A DNA stretch of 64,000 nt from Thiohalocapsa sp. ML1 (GCF_001469165.1 NZ_JABX01000030.1:1-64000), one strand, 5' to 3'. Counted from the stretch's first letter, positions 18,972 through 28,842 are shown. Numbers and translations: made by a program. Notes: generated by a model from the letters alone, not told the origin.

Positions 18972-18993
18972 GTGTTGACCTGGAGGTCAACAC
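18972..18993. repeat. GTTGACC palindrome element (reverse copy)
   Basis: This is the GTTGACCTGGAGGTCAAC palindrome in the opposite orientation to the copies at 11089 and 55068. It lies 26 bp from the end of the hybrid kinase gene. Confidence 0.8.
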
Positions 18994-19019
18994 TCCAGTC
19001 AACGCCGACCGCAGGGCGC

Positions 19020-21473
19020 CTAATCCGCAAGCAACGCCTTGATTGCGGCGACGCCTACGGGCTTGACGAAGTGTTGATCAAAACCCGCTTGCTGCGTCTT
19101 CTGCCGGTGCTCATCCTGGCCCCAACCGCTGATGGCGACCAAACGGAAGGCGTCTTTGCCGTGGCGGGCGCGCAAGCGGCGCGCGGTCTCGTAGCCGTCC
19201 ATGCCGGGCATCCCCAGGTCCATCAGCACATGGCTCGGCAGCCAGTCCTCGCAGATCCGGATGGCCTCGGCCCCGTCGTGGGCAATGCGCACCTCGGCAT
19301 TCAGCGTCGTCAGCAGCAGGCCCAGGCTTTCGGCGATGTCCGGGTTGTCGTCCACCACCAGAACCCGGCGCTGCGGGGTGCGCTGTGTCGGCGCCGCCTG
19401 CGTTGGGTTTTGCGCCGAGGCGCCGCCGCAGAGCGGCAGGGAGACGGTGAAGACCGCGCCGCGTCCGGGGCCGTCGCTCTCGGCCCGGACACTGCCGCCG
19501 TGCAGCGCGACCAAGCTCCGCACCAGGGTCAGGCCGATGCCGAGTCCGCCATCGCGGCCGGGCTCGGCCTGGGAGAACATCTCGAAGACCTCTGCCAGCC
19601 GCTCGCGCGGAATGCCGCGCCCATCGTCCTGCACCCGGATGTGGACGCTGTCTGCCGCGGGCTCCGCCGTTACGGCGATGCAGCCGTGGTCGTTGGTAAA
19701 CTTGGCCGCGTTGTTCAGGAGGTTGCAGAGGACCTGTACCAGCCGGATGCGGTCGCCCTGCACCGGCAGGGGGCCAGAGGGCAGATCGACGCTGAGCCGG
19801 CGAGCGCCCCGGCTGAGACCGCTGCCGCTGATCTCGAGCGCGGCGCGGATGACCTCGGCGAGGTCGAGCCGCTCCATGCGCAGTTGGATCGTGCCGCGGC
19901 TGATGCGCGCGACGTCCAGCAGGTCGTCCACTAGACGCACCAGCAGGTTGAGCTGGCGGTCCATCATCTGCACGGGCCGCTCGCAGGCGGAGTCCTCGCC
20001 GCGCAGCGCCTCGATCAGGTCCAGACCGGTGCGCAAGGCCGCCAGCGGATTGCGCAGCTCATGGGCAAGGATGGCGAGGAACTCGTCCTTGCGCCGCGCG
20101 GACTCGCGCAGCGCCATCTCGGCCTGCTTGCGCGCGGTGGTCTCCTCGGCCACGACGCTGACGCCCGTAATGCGGCCTTCGGCATCCTTGACCGGCAGCC
20201 AGTGCTCGACAAAGCTGCGCTCGACACCGGGTCGGGAGGGCGTTTCGCCGACGATCTCCACATCGAGCCGCGGCTGGCCGGTGTCCAAAACGTCGCGCAA
20301 GATCGCTTCGGCCACCTCGGCGAGCCTCGGCGTCAGCTCGCGCACCGTCTTGCCGATGTGCTCGGCGGCCGGGATGCCGTTGATCTCGGCGAGGCGCTCG
20401 TTGATGCGCACAAAGCGCAGGTCGCGGTCGAGCAGGCACAGGCCCACCGGGGCGTTGCGGTAGAGATCTTCCAGCTCGGCCAGGCGCAGGCGGGCCTGTT
20501 CCCTGGCGGCCAGCGCGGCTGCTTCGGCCTGCTTGCGCGCGCTGATATCCAGATGCATGCCGATCCACTCGGTCACCTCGCCACGGGCATCGCGGATCGG
20601 CGCCGCGTGCACGCTCACCCAGCGCCACGCGCCGTCGTGGCGGCGCACCCGGTACTCGCTCACCATCGGCTCGCCGCGGGCGACGGCGTCCTGCCAGCGC
20701 TGCGCGACCCGGGCCGCGTCGTCCGGATGCACGGCATCGGCCCAACCCGTGCCGAGCATCGCCTTGGCCGTCTGTCCGGTAAAGGCGAGCCACTCCGGCT
20801 GCGCCGCCTGGGCCAATCCCGACGGCGGGCAGGACCAAGTGACGGCGCCGGTGGCCTCGACCAGGGTGCGGTAGCGCAGCTCGCTCGCACGCAGGGCACG
20901 CTCGGCGGCCTTGCGCGCGCTGATATCGCGCACGACCAGCAGCGCGAACAGGGGCTCACCGGCCGCCGAGCGCACCAGCGACCCGCCGTAGCTGGCGATG
21001 AAGTCGCGTCGGCCGTCGCGGCGGCGCACATGCAGCTCGTAGCCGTCGAAGACCTCGCCGCGCAGCGCCCGGGGCATGGGCCAGTCGGCGACCGGCACGG
21101 GGTGCCCGTCCATATCGAGCAGCTCCCATTGCTCCTGGATCTGCTGGCGGGACTGGGATGCCTCCTGCAGGTTGGCGTAGCCGTGCAGGTCGAGCGAGAC
21201 GCGGTTGTGGTAGATCACCTGCCCGCTCGGCGCGGCCATCACCAGCCCATCCGGAACGCTCTCCATGATGCCCACGCGTTCGCGAACCAGGCGCTCGTCG
21301 CCGGCGGTGGTCTGGCTCGCCCGCAGGCTGAGGGCGCGCTCGAGCTCCGCGACCCGGGCTTCGAGCCGACGCACATGCGCTGCCGTCGGCTCCGGTACAG
21401 AGCCGCAGGGCGCGGCAGCCTCGCCAGCTTCGGTGGCTGCCGTTCCGCCGGGCGGGAGCGGATGGTCAGCCAC
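19020..21473 (-). CDS. Hybrid histidine kinase: three PAS, HisKA, HATPase, receiver
   Basis: This 817-residue soluble kinase has no membrane segment. An N-terminal coiled coil (AHVRRLEARVAELERAL) is followed by three PAS units at about residues 65-185, 195-325 and 335-455. The second and third start with WLAFTGQTAKAML-type and NAPVGLCLLDRDLRF-type sequences and end in PAC motifs such as ITGVSVVAEETTARK. The HisKA H-box reads LAILAHELRNPLAAL. The ATPase domain has CNLLNNAAKFT, DDGRGIPRE and GGLGIGLTLV. A C-terminal receiver has VLVVDDNPD, VLMDLGMPGMDG and HFVKPVG. The phosphate would pass His to Asp within the protein. The target is unknown. Confidence 0.92.
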   Translation of the reverse strand: MADHPLPPGGTAATEAGEAAAPCGSVPEPTAAHVRRLEARVAELERALSLRASQTTAGDERLVRERVGIMESVPDGLVMAAPSGQVIYHNRVSLDLHGYANLQEASQSRQQIQEQWELLDMDGHPVPVADWPMPRALRGEVFDGYELHVRRRDGRRDFIASYGGSLVRSAAGEPLFALLVVRDISARKAAERALRASELRYRTLVEATGAVTWSCPPSGLAQAAQPEWLAFTGQTAKAMLGTGWADAVHPDDAARVAQRWQDAVARGEPMVSEYRVRRHDGAWRWVSVHAAPIRDARGEVTEWIGMHLDISARKQAEAAALAAREQARLRLAELEDLYRNAPVGLCLLDRDLRFVRINERLAEINGIPAAEHIGKTVRELTPRLAEVAEAILRDVLDTGQPRLDVEIVGETPSRPGVERSFVEHWLPVKDAEGRITGVSVVAEETTARKQAEMALRESARRKDEFLAILAHELRNPLAALRTGLDLIEALRGEDSACERPVQMMDRQLNLLVRLVDDLLDVARISRGTIQLRMERLDLAEVIRAALEISGSGLSRGARRLSVDLPSGPLPVQGDRIRLVQVLCNLLNNAAKFTNDHGCIAVTAEPAADSVHIRVQDDGRGIPRERLAEVFEMFSQAEPGRDGGLGIGLTLVRSLVALHGGSVRAESDGPGRGAVFTVSLPLCGGASAQNPTQAAPTQRTPQRRVLVVDDNPDIAESLGLLLTTLNAEVRIAHDGAEAIRICEDWLPSHVLMDLGMPGMDGYETARRLRARHGKDAFRLVAISGWGQDEHRQKTQQAGFDQHFVKPVGVAAIKALLAD

Positions 21474-22033
21474 GGCGACACGCCAATCTCAGGAACACGA
21501 GAGCTTTGCCGGGGCTAGGCGGCGCTGCGCGACGCACCGGTGCCCAAGGTCGCGCACGGAAGGCGACGGCACGCCCGGCTGGGAAGCTCCGGCCCGCGTT
21601 GACAATGACTTCCACGTTGGAAATAGACTGCCGGCCAGACACGCCGGTTGGGATGGTAGTGGGGGACCACCGCGTCCGTGCGCTTGGCGACGAGGCCAGC
21701 CGCCAACCGGCGGCCGCAACGGACCGAAACGTGCGAATCCCTGGTGCCCTGCGCTGAATCCTGCCGCCCCAGGCCCAAGGTCGTCAAGGTGCGCACCCGG
21801 CCCCGCGGGCTCAGATTGGTCATTCACCGGCTGGTCGGTTGCTGGCGAGCCGGGCGAGCGGCGGCCCGACAGGCCCCTCCGCCCGCGACATGCGCACAGG
21901 CAAAAGGGCCGAGGGCCGAGGGCCGAGGGAGCTCTCCTCAGCCCTCAGCCCTCGGCCCTCGGCCCTTGGTTCGCGACGACCGGATTGCTCAAAAGAGCGC
22001 TCCGCGCCCTGGCCGGTCTGAGGCTCTACCTCG
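21474..22033. other. Gene-free interval with a hairpin repeat
   Basis: No supported gene. 21902-21967 holds a GGCCGAGGG hairpin, followed by a GGTCTGAGGCTCTACCTCGCTAG segment that accompanies this repeat elsewhere. Open frames in 21489-21827 show no recognisable family. Confidence 0.55.
21902..21967 (-). terminator. Hairpin repeat downstream of the CoA-transferase gene
   Basis: Three GGGCCGAGGG units face CTCAGCCCTCAGCCCTCGGC and further copies. On the minus strand it follows the CoA-transferase stop by about 70 bp. The terminator role is inferred. Confidence 0.45.
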
Positions 22034-23953
22034 CTAGAGCGCGGATTCCGCTTCCGCCCGCGTCTCGAAGATGTGCGGCGCGAGGCCGCGCTCCTGGATC
22101 GCGCTGCCGAGCTTGTCGCGCAGGAACGCGCTGGTGCTGTAGCGGGTGATGTTGCCGTAGTGGTGCGTGACCATGTGCTCGACCACGCCGGCGTAGGCAT
22201 CCATGGCCGGCTCGCTGACCTCGAAACCGTCGTAGTTGACGATGACATCCACCTGCTTGCCGATCTCCCGGCACTTGCGCTCCACGGCGTCCTGCACGTC
22301 TTGGGCGTCCTTGGGCGTGCGCAGCTTGAGCCCCTGGAAGTTGAGAAACAGCAGGTTGCGCTCCGGCTGGTAGGAGATGCGATCGAGCAACGAGATGGCG
22401 AGCAGCGAGTCCTTGAGCCCCATCGGATCGGGGCGGAAGATGCGCTCGTCCATCGGTTGCGGATCGTGGATGATCGGGCGGAACGCCATGTTTGCGAGGA
22501 TGTCGCGCTCGATGTCGATGCCCGGGGCGACCTCGGTCAGCTCCAGGCCGTCCGGGGTCAGCGCCAGCACGCAGCGCTCGGTGACGTAGAGCACGCGCTT
22601 GCCGTTCGTGGCCGCGTATTCGCCGCTGAAGGTCACCTGGTCGATGCGCTCGACAAACTTGCGGAACCGGCCCTCGTTGACGATCACCAGCTTGCCGTCG
22701 GCGATCTCGACCTTGAGCCCGCCGGCCATGAAGGTGCCGACGAAGATGACGATGCGGCTGTTCTGGGTGATGTTGATGAATCCGCCTGCACCGGCCAGCT
22801 TGGTCCCAAAGCGGCTGACGTTGATGTTGCCGCGGGCGTCGCACTCGGCCAGACCCAGCACGGCGAGGTCAAGCCCGCCGCCGTCGTAGAAATCGAACTG
22901 CTGGTTCATGTCGACCTGCGCCGAGGCGTTGATCGACGTGCCGAAGTTGAGCCCGCTGCCGGGCACGCCGCCGATGATCCCGGGCTCGGCGGTGAGGGTC
23001 ATGTAGGGCAGCAGGTGCTCCTCGGCGGCGATGTTGGCCACGCCCTCCGGCATGCCGATGCCGAGGTTGACGACGGCGTTGGGCATCAGCTCGAAGGCGG
23101 CGCGGCGCGCGATGACCTTGCGCTCATCCAGCGGCATCGCCGGCAAGGCGTCGAGCGGCACGCGCATCTCGCCGGACAGCGCCGGCTGATACTGGGTGCC
23201 GTAGGTCTGCCAGTGGTGCTCGGGCGCTGCCACCACCACGCAATCCACCAGGATGCCCGGCACCTTGACCTGCCGTGGCAGCATGGCGCCGGTCTCGGTG
23301 ACGTGCTCGACCTGGGCGATGACCAGGCCGCCGGCGTTCTTGGTGGCCATCGCGATGGCGAGGGTGTCCTGGGTCAGCGCCTCGCGGTTCAGCGCCAGGT
23401 TGCCGTCGGCGTCCGCCATGGTCGCGCGGATGAAGGCCACGTTCGGCGTCGGCGCCTTGTAGAACAGCATCTCGCGCCCGCCGAGGGTGATGACCTCCAC
23501 CAGATCCTCGGTGCAGCAGTCGTTCACCTTGCCGCCCTCCAGGCGTGGGTCGACGAAGGTGCCGAGCCCGACCGGCGACACATTGCCCGGCTTGCCGGCG
23601 GCGATCTCGCGATACAGGTGCGAGATGACGCCGAGCGGCAGGTTGTAGGCCTCGATCTTGTTGGCCAGCGCCAGCTCGCCGATCTTGGGCACCAGGCCCC
23701 AGTGACCGCCGATGGCGCGCTTGATGAGTCCCTCGTGGGCAAGGCGGTTGGCGCCCTGGTCCTTGCCGTCGCCGGGTCCGCCGCCGAAGAACAGGGTCAG
23801 GTCGCGCGGCGCGCCGGTGTCGAGAAAGCGCCGTTCCAGCGCGACGCCCAGCTCGTCGGGCACGCCGACAACACCGAAGCCGGAGAACACCAGGGTGTCG
23901 CCGTCGTGCACCAGGCGCACGGCCTCGTCGGCAGAAACGATTTTGTTTTTCAT
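22034..23953 (-). CDS. Single-chain acetate/acetoacetate-type CoA-transferase (YdiF-like)
   Basis: This 639-residue protein has both CoA-transferase halves fused. The first half has FSGFGVVGVPDELG and a glycine-rich FFGGGPGDGKDQG. The second half has NLGIGMPEGVANIAAEE and LTAEPGIIGGVPGSGLNFG, whose Glu is the expected catalytic residue. AAGGAG lies just upstream of the ATG at 23953, which decides the start over the longer frame. It is 11 bp downstream of a 3-hydroxybutyrate dehydrogenase gene. Together they would turn 3-hydroxybutyrate into acetoacetate and then acetoacetyl-CoA, as in polyhydroxybutyrate use. Propionate CoA-transferase activity is an alternative. Confidence 0.88.
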   Translation of the reverse strand: MKNKIVSADEAVRLVHDGDTLVFSGFGVVGVPDELGVALERRFLDTGAPRDLTLFFGGGPGDGKDQGANRLAHEGLIKRAIGGHWGLVPKIGELALANKIEAYNLPLGVISHLYREIAAGKPGNVSPVGLGTFVDPRLEGGKVNDCCTEDLVEVITLGGREMLFYKAPTPNVAFIRATMADADGNLALNREALTQDTLAIAMATKNAGGLVIAQVEHVTETGAMLPRQVKVPGILVDCVVVAAPEHHWQTYGTQYQPALSGEMRVPLDALPAMPLDERKVIARRAAFELMPNAVVNLGIGMPEGVANIAAEEHLLPYMTLTAEPGIIGGVPGSGLNFGTSINASAQVDMNQQFDFYDGGGLDLAVLGLAECDARGNINVSRFGTKLAGAGGFINITQNSRIVIFVGTFMAGGLKVEIADGKLVIVNEGRFRKFVERIDQVTFSGEYAATNGKRVLYVTERCVLALTPDGLELTEVAPGIDIERDILANMAFRPIIHDPQPMDERIFRPDPMGLKDSLLAISLLDRISYQPERNLLFLNFQGLKLRTPKDAQDVQDAVERKCREIGKQVDVIVNYDGFEVSEPAMDAYAGVVEHMVTHHYGNITRYSTSAFLRDKLGSAIQERGLAPHIFETRAEAESAL

Positions 23954-23964
23954 GGCGTTGCTCC

Positions 23965-24747
23965 TTACTCCATGCACCAGCCGTGGCTGACGACCAGCGA
24001 CTGGCCCGTATAAGCGTTGCTTGGGTGGGCGGCGAGGAAGACGGTCGCCTCGGCCACGTCCTCGACGGTGGTGAACTCGCCATCGACCGTGTCTTTGAGC
24101 ATCACGTTCTTGACCACCTCGGCTTCGCTGATGCCAAGCTCCCGGGCCTGCTCCGGGATCTGCTTGTCCACCAGCGGCGTGCGCACGAAGCCGGGGCAGA
24201 CGACGTTGGCGCGCACCCCGTGGGCGGCGCCCTCCTTCGCCACCACCCGGCAGAGCCCGAGCAGGCCGTGCTTGGCGGTCACGTAGGGGGCCTTGAGCAG
24301 GCTCGCGATCTTGGAATGCACCGAGCCCATGTAGATGATCGAGCCGCCCTGCTCCTGCGCGTACATCGGCTTGAGGCAGGCGCGGGTGGTCAGGAAGGCG
24401 CCGTCGAGGTGGATCGCGAGCATCTTCTTCCAGGTCTCGAACGGCATCTCGTGCACCGCGCCGATCATCTGCACGCCGGCATTGCTGACCAGGACGTGGA
24501 CGCCGCCGAGCTCGCGCACGACGCGCTCCACACCGGCCTCCACCTCCGCCTCGCTGGTGACGTTCATGGCGACGCCGATGGCTTGGCCGCCGGCATCGCG
24601 GATCTCCCCGGCCACCGCCTCGGCCCCTTCCAGGTTGAGGTCGGCGATGGCGACCTTGGCGCCCTCGCGGGCAAAGGCCAGCGCGATGCCGCGGCCGATG
24701 CCGCTGGCCGCACCCGTGACGATGGCTACCTTATCTGTCATGCGCAT
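23965..24747 (-). CDS. bdhA: 3-hydroxybutyrate dehydrogenase (SDR family)
   Basis: This 260-residue short-chain dehydrogenase would oxidise D-3-hydroxybutyrate to acetoacetate with NAD. Signatures are the cofactor loop [10 protein letters not shown], the NAG motif SNAGVQ, the catalytic Ser in IYMGSVHS and YVTAKHG (Tyr and Lys). [18 protein letters not shown] and the GWCME end are typical of PHB-related dehydrogenases. GGAGGA eight bases before the ATG at 24747 supports that start. It precedes the CoA-transferase gene, and the two probably form one transcript. Confidence 0.88.
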   Translation of the reverse strand: MRMTDKVAIVTGAASGIGRGIALAFAREGAKVAIADLNLEGAEAVAGEIRDAGGQAIGVAMNVTSEAEVEAGVERVVRELGGVHVLVSNAGVQMIGAVHEMPFETWKKMLAIHLDGAFLTTRACLKPMYAQEQGGSIIYMGSVHSKIASLLKAPYVTAKHGLLGLCRVVAKEGAAHGVRANVVCPGFVRTPLVDKQIPEQARELGISEAEVVKNVMLKDTVDGEFTTVEDVAEATVFLAAHPSNAYTGQSLVVSHGWCME

Positions 24748-24820
24748 GAAAGCGTCCTCCGGATCAGGGAAGGGGCGTGCAGGGGCGCCCGGTGGCGGCG
24801 CCACCTGGGGATCGGTCGGA

Positions 24821-25594
24821 TCAGCCGACGGCGTGCATGCCGCCGTCCACGAACAGCGTCTGCCCGGTCATGCCGGAGCCGCCGGGACCCACCAGGAAGG
24901 CGGTCAGGGCGCCGACCTCTTCCTGCGTCACCAAGCGTTGCAGGGGCGCGCGTTGCTGGGCCGTGGCGAGCAGCTCGTCGAAGTGGGCGATGCCCGAGGC
25001 CGCGCGGGTCATGATCGGCCCCGGCGACACCGCATGGACACGGATGCCCTTGGGGCCGAGCTCCAGCGCCATGTAGCGCACCATGCCCTCAAGCGCGGCC
25101 TTCACCGGTCCCATCAAGCCGTAGTGCGGTATCGCCACATTGGCACCGTGATAGGTCATGGTGATCAGCGCCCCGCCGTGGCCCATGTGCGGCTCGCACA
25201 GCCGACCGAGCTCGGCGAAGGTGTGGCCGGAGATGGCCATGGCCTGGCCGAAGCCCTCGCGGCTGCTGTCCGTGACCCGCCCATGCAGGTCGGCGGCGGG
25301 CGCCCAGGCGATGGCGTGCACGGCGAAGTCGAGCCCGCCTAAGCTCGCGACACCCTGCTCGACGAAGCTCTCCAGCGAGCCCGGCACGGTCACGTCGCAC
25401 GGGAAGATCGGCGCGTCGATTTGCTCGGCCAGCGGCGCAACATAGCTCCGGGCCTTGTCGTTGAGATAAGAGAGGGCCAGGCGGGCGCCCTGCCGATGGG
25501 CCTCCCGGGCACAGCCCCAGGCGATGCTGTGCTCGTTGGCCACACCAAGAATCAGGCCGCGCAGGCCCGCGAGCGGAAGATAAGGCGTTTGCAT
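24821..25594 (-). CDS. fabI: FabI: enoyl-[acyl-carrier-protein] reductase (NADH)
   Basis: This 257-residue SDR-type enoyl reductase performs the last step of each fatty acid elongation cycle. FabI signatures are [15 protein letters not shown], with the unusual long nucleotide-binding loop, [10 protein letters not shown], and [22 protein letters not shown], which carries the Tyr-x6-Lys active site. [13 protein letters not shown] and [10 protein letters not shown] follow. The ATG at 25594 is the family start. An upstream in-frame extension was rejected. It lies 73 bp before the 3-hydroxybutyrate dehydrogenase gene on the same strand. Confidence 0.92.
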   Translation of the reverse strand: MQTPYLPLAGLRGLILGVANEHSIAWGCAREAHRQGARLALSYLNDKARSYVAPLAEQIDAPIFPCDVTVPGSLESFVEQGVASLGGLDFAVHAIAWAPAADLHGRVTDSSREGFGQAMAISGHTFAELGRLCEPHMGHGGALITMTYHGANVAIPHYGLMGPVKAALEGMVRYMALELGPKGIRVHAVSPGPIMTRAASGIAHFDELLATAQQRAPLQRLVTQEEVGALTAFLVGPGGSGMTGQTLFVDGGMHAVG

Positions 25595-25683
25595 TGTCGT
25601 CCCCGACACAGTGGGCGTGTGCGGGGGAGTATAGGTGCCGAGGGTGACCTTCTCGTGACCTTGAACGCGGGCCGGTGCGGGAC

Positions 25684-26334
25684 TCAGCCGCGCTCGCCTC
25701 GCGCCCGCTCCACCAGGGCGTCGGCAATGCGGAGCAGGCCTTCGTAGCCGCGCACGCCCTCGCCGACGACAACGTACCGCCCGTCCACGACGATCTGCGG
25801 CACGGCGTCGACCCGCATGCGCGACTCCAGATCCTGCGCACGCCGCAGCGCGAGATCCACCTCGAAGCTGTTCAGCGTCTTGCCGAATGCCTCCGCGTCG
25901 CGCCCCTGCTGCTCGACCCACTTGAGAATGTTCTTTTCCGTGTAGAGGTTCACCCGGTCTTGGATCACGGCATCGAACACGGCCTGATCCAGCTCTGCCA
26001 GAGAGCCCCCGAGCTCGAGCGCGTAGTACAAGCGCGCCAGATTCGCCCAGGCCGCGCGGCCGAAGGTGACCGGCACGCGCTGGAAGGTCACATCGTCAGG
26101 CAGTTGCTCGGCCCAGGCCTTGATCAGCGGATTCAGCGACCCGCAATGCGGGCAGCCGTAGGAGAAGAATTCCAGCACCTCGATCGTCGCGTTGTCGGTG
26201 CCGGGCTGCGGCGGCGCGAGCGGGCGCCAGTCGCGCCCCTCGACGAGGCCGTCCTCGGCACGGGCACCCGGAATCACAGCCGCCGTGAGCAAGGCGACCA
26301 GGCCGGCATGAAATTCTCGACGGGTCATCGGCAT
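25684..26334 (-). CDS. dsbA: DsbA-type periplasmic thiol:disulfide oxidoreductase
   Basis: This 216-residue protein introduces disulfide bonds into exported proteins. The signal peptide reads MTRREFHAGLVALLTAAVIP with a twin-arginine-like RR. The active site is GCPHCG in EFFSYGCPHCGSLNP, and the cis-Pro segment is VDAVPQIVVDGRYVV. GGAGA nine bases before the ATG at 26334 supports that start. The other options are the ATG six bases further in and one at 26357. The partner dsbB lies 95 bp upstream on the same strand. Confidence 0.93.
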   Translation of the reverse strand: MPMTRREFHAGLVALLTAAVIPGARAEDGLVEGRDWRPLAPPQPGTDNATIEVLEFFSYGCPHCGSLNPLIKAWAEQLPDDVTFQRVPVTFGRAAWANLARLYYALELGGSLAELDQAVFDAVIQDRVNLYTEKNILKWVEQQGRDAEAFGKTLNSFEVDLALRRAQDLESRMRVDAVPQIVVDGRYVVVGEGVRGYEGLLRIADALVERARGERG

Positions 26335-26429
26335 CGTTTGGGTCTCCGGAAGAATCATCGCTTGGTTAGGGCTCCTTGCCATCTTCATCGAAATCGAAAT
26401 CGGGATCGGGATCGGGATCGAAATCGCCC

Positions 26430-26936
26430 TCAGGCTCCCTCGGCGTCGGGCGGACGCCGCAGCAGCAGCCATAGCGCCAGCGCGAGGATCGCGATGAAGC
26501 AAAGCAGCGCCCAGCCGGCCAAGGCAACGCCGAAGATGACGAGCGCTTTGTCTTCGCAAAACCCCGTGGCCATGAACAGCGTCGGCTGCTGCATGCCAAG
26601 CCATTCCACGAAGCGCTCGATGGGACCCATGTCCGGGCCGAGGCAGGAGACGCTGCCCTCGGGCTGCGCCTGCAGCCAGGTCTGAAAGCCCGCGGTCGCC
26701 GCACCGCCGGCCGCCGCCAAGGCGACCAGCGCGCCGCTGATGCGCCGCGCGAGGCCGGTCGTGAAGGCCGCGAGCAGCGCCAGCGGTGCGATCAGCATAT
26801 ATAGCAGTCGCTGGAAGATACACAGGTGGCAGGGCGCGAGGGCCAGCCATTCCGTCAACAGGATGCTCGCCAGCGCGAGCGCCGCGCTGCCGACGGCGAT
26901 GAGGAGCCAAAGCCGACGATGCGTGATCAGTGCCAT
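26430..26936 (-). CDS. dsbB: DsbB: disulfide bond formation quinone reductase
   Basis: This 168-residue inner-membrane protein has four hydrophobic helices. It reoxidises DsbA and passes electrons to quinone. The first cysteine pair is APCHLC after helix 1. The second pair is carried by SVSCLGPDMG and TGFCEDKA. The ATG at 26936 (MALITHRR) is preferred to a TTG nine bases upstream. dsbA follows directly, so the pair forms a complete oxidation system. Confidence 0.92.
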   Translation of the reverse strand: MALITHRRLWLLIAVGSAALALASILLTEWLALAPCHLCIFQRLLYMLIAPLALLAAFTTGLARRISGALVALAAAGGAATAGFQTWLQAQPEGSVSCLGPDMGPIERFVEWLGMQQPTLFMATGFCEDKALVIFGVALAGWALLCFIAILALALWLLLRRPPDAEGA

Positions 26937-27737
26937 AAGGAGCAAATCTGGTTGAAGTCAACGAGCGACCGCGGCCGACCGCGGCCTCGCGCCGCGGCGC
27001 CACCGCAGCAGCGAGCGGCTGCATCGTCGCACTCAGGTCGCGACGCCGCGAGTCCCGAACAACCCGCGAGGCGTCTGCGCTGCCGCTGGCGCCCCGCGGC
27101 AGTCGACATTAAAGAGCAGCCACGGCGCGCGTTCCACAGCCTGTTTGGCCACCCGAGGGCGAGCTAGCGTTGCTCGGCTGAGGTTCGCCCCGCAGGCACA
27201 AGCCGTGCGGGAGCCAGCGATGCTCGCCGCGCGCATTCTCTCCCGGTTCGTAGCAAGTCGGCGAGGCTCTGCGCGCGCCGGCTGCGGACAGCGCCGTCGC
27301 GCCGGAGCCGCAGCGCCCCCCCCCTGGGGCGGCTGGCAGCTCATCGTGCCGCGGATGGGCGCGCGCAACGGCGCGCAGATCCAGTCGGCAGCCGCCCGGG
27401 CGCCTTGTCGCATACCTGTCTCGACCCAACAAACGAGGATTGACAAATAAGCGGTACACTCGTCGCAGCGGAACCAAGGTCGGGCGAACGCTATCGCTAT
27501 CGCTATCGCTATCGCTATCGTTGGTGGGCGACATCGCACCACGCAAGGGTTTCGCACTTCGACGCCGCTTGAGCCAAATGCGGTTGCGGGTAGATTTCGA
27601 GTTCGAATGACCACCCTTACCTTGCTGTCCGGCGTGGACGGGGCGGGTGCCATCCGATCTCTGTTCAGGATGCCCGATCCATCGCCTTCTGCCTCAATCG
27701 GCGTCGATACCGGCGTCCATCACCAACGGAGCGCAAC
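26937..27737. other. 800-bp gene-free region with hexamer repeat
   Basis: No credible gene. 27160-27235 is an imperfect inverted repeat (GGCGAGCTAGCG and GCGATGCTCGCC around CCGCAGGCACAAGCCGTGCGG) that could fold. 27489-27520 is a clean run of the hexamer CGCTAT. The promoter of the downstream rhodanese gene is expected in the last 100 bp, but none is clear. Confidence 0.55.
27489..27520. repeat. CGCTAT hexamer run
   Basis: Five to six perfect CGCTAT units. Related GATAGC, GATTTC and GATCGG/GATCCC hexamer runs occur at about 5280, 9985-10022, 10925-10995, 12850-12866, 26385-26430, 35550-35580 and 54985-55035, always outside genes. Confidence 0.85.
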
Positions 27738-28697
27738 ATGCCCCACCGGCCCATGCCGTCTTCATTCAAGCCAATCCGCGGGCTGAATGCCCTCGTCCTG
27801 CTCGCCGGCCTGCTATGGACAACCAGTGCCTTTGCGGAGCCGGACTTCCTGGTCGATGCCGACTGGCTTGCCGAGCGCCTGGACGAGGAGAATCTGATCG
27901 TGCTGGAGGTGCGTTATCACCCGCACCGCTACTTCACCGTCGGCCACATTCCGGGCGCGACCCAGGTCCAGCGGTTCAAGGATCTGGGCGACAATGCGGC
28001 GAGCCCGATCATGCGCTTTCCGTCGCGCGAGACCTTTCAGCAGACGCTGCGGGCCTGGGGGGTCGACGACGACTCGACGCTGGTGCTGTACGACGACTCC
28101 AGTACGGCGCTTGTGTCGCGCCTGTATTACCTGCTCGATCTCTACGGCTTCAACATGGATCAGGTGAAGATCTTAAACGGCGGCACCATCGACTGGACCG
28201 CGTTCAATGAGTTGACCAAGGAGCCGACAGCGCCCCGCGCGGCCGGTACCGTGACCCTCGGCGAGGCGAATCCGGAGCTGTTTGTCGAATGGGACGACGT
28301 CTATGCCGATGTCGTCTCGCGACGTGATCCCGACGTGGTTCTACTCGATGCCCGCCCGCGGGACATGTACACCGGCGAGGTCATTCGCCACTCCATCATG
28401 GGCGGCCATATCCCCGGCGCAATCAACATTGTGAGCCTCGACGGCACCGACGGCCAGAGCGGCAAGTGGCGTGACGATGCCGCCCTAGCAGCGCTCTACG
28501 CAGAGCTGCCGAAGCACAAGCGCATCTATGCCTACTGCCACGACGGCTTCCGGATGGGCCTTGCCTACCTCCAGCTCAAGCACCTGGGCTACGAGGATGT
28601 ACGTCTCTACAACGGCGGCTGGTCCCACTGGGGCAACGAGCTAACCTTGCCCGTGGTGGAAGGCGAAGAGCCGCTGGGCGGCGACTTTGCGCTCTGA
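27738..28697 (+). CDS. Periplasmic two-domain rhodanese-like sulfurtransferase
   Basis: This 319-residue protein has a signal peptide (LNALVLLAGLLWTTSAFA, cleavage near AFA-EP). It then carries two rhodanese domains. The N-terminal one has VLYDDSS at the loop position and lacks the Cys. The C-terminal one has the active Cys in YAYCHDGFRMG. GGAG sits seven bases before the ATG at 27738, although 27753 is possible. The family transfers sulfane sulfur from thiosulfate or similar donors to an acceptor. A periplasmic rhodanese fits a sulfur-oxidising host. Confidence 0.88.
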   Translation: MPHRPMPSSFKPIRGLNALVLLAGLLWTTSAFAEPDFLVDADWLAERLDEENLIVLEVRYHPHRYFTVGHIPGATQVQRFKDLGDNAASPIMRFPSRETFQQTLRAWGVDDDSTLVLYDDSSTALVSRLYYLLDLYGFNMDQVKILNGGTIDWTAFNELTKEPTAPRAAGTVTLGEANPELFVEWDDVYADVVSRRDPDVVLLDARPRDMYTGEVIRHSIMGGHIPGAINIVSLDGTDGQSGKWRDDAALAALYAELPKHKRIYAYCHDGFRMGLAYLQLKHLGYEDVRLYNGGWSHWGNELTLPVVEGEEPLGGDFAL

Positions 28698-28795
28698 CCC
28701 CGGAGTGTCTACGGGAATACGCACTCCGCGCTGCACCCGTTGCGCCGGTAGCCGCCGAGCGCAGCCCCGCTCCCGGAGCGTTGCTCGCGGGTGAA

Positions 28796-28842
28796 CCAAG
28801 GGCCGAGGAGTCCGCCCTCGGCCCTCGGCCCTCGGCCCTTTT
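28796..28842 (+). terminator. Hairpin repeat with T run after the rhodanese gene
   Basis: AAGGGCCGAGG faces repeated CCCTCGGCC units and ends CCCTTTTGCC. It lies about 100 bp after the stop and upstream of the pst promoter region. Confidence 0.55.

Larger units (their letters stand above)
18485..19019. other. Composite repeat region between two genes
   Basis: No gene is seen. A 190-bp composite repeat occurs nearly twice (18625-18790 and 18790-18960). Each unit has CGTCTTGCGCAGCCCGCTCG, a GGCCAAGGGCCGAGG hairpin ending CCCTTTTGCCTGCAAGCG, then GTGTCGTCGTGAAACTTGA. The second unit runs into the GTTGACCTGGAGGTCAAC palindrome. Part of the same composite recurs at 62830-63030. Confidence 0.75.

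Noticed and set aside
21489-21827. 112-residue minus-strand frame between kinase and CoA-transferase
   Set aside because: No recognisable domain, overlapping frames of similar length, and no good start signal.
22073-24013. A 646-residue plus-strand frame opposite the CoA-transferase
   Set aside because: No motifs, mirror composition. The minus strand has the EPG catalytic segment and a strong ribosome-binding site.
27160-27235. Possible tRNA or structured RNA
   Set aside because: It folds as a long hairpin but has no tRNA cloverleaf, no TTCGA arm in the right place and no CCA end.
27440-27465. TTGACA followed by TACACT as a promoter
   Set aside because: Only 9 bases separate the two boxes, too close for a sigma-70 promoter.
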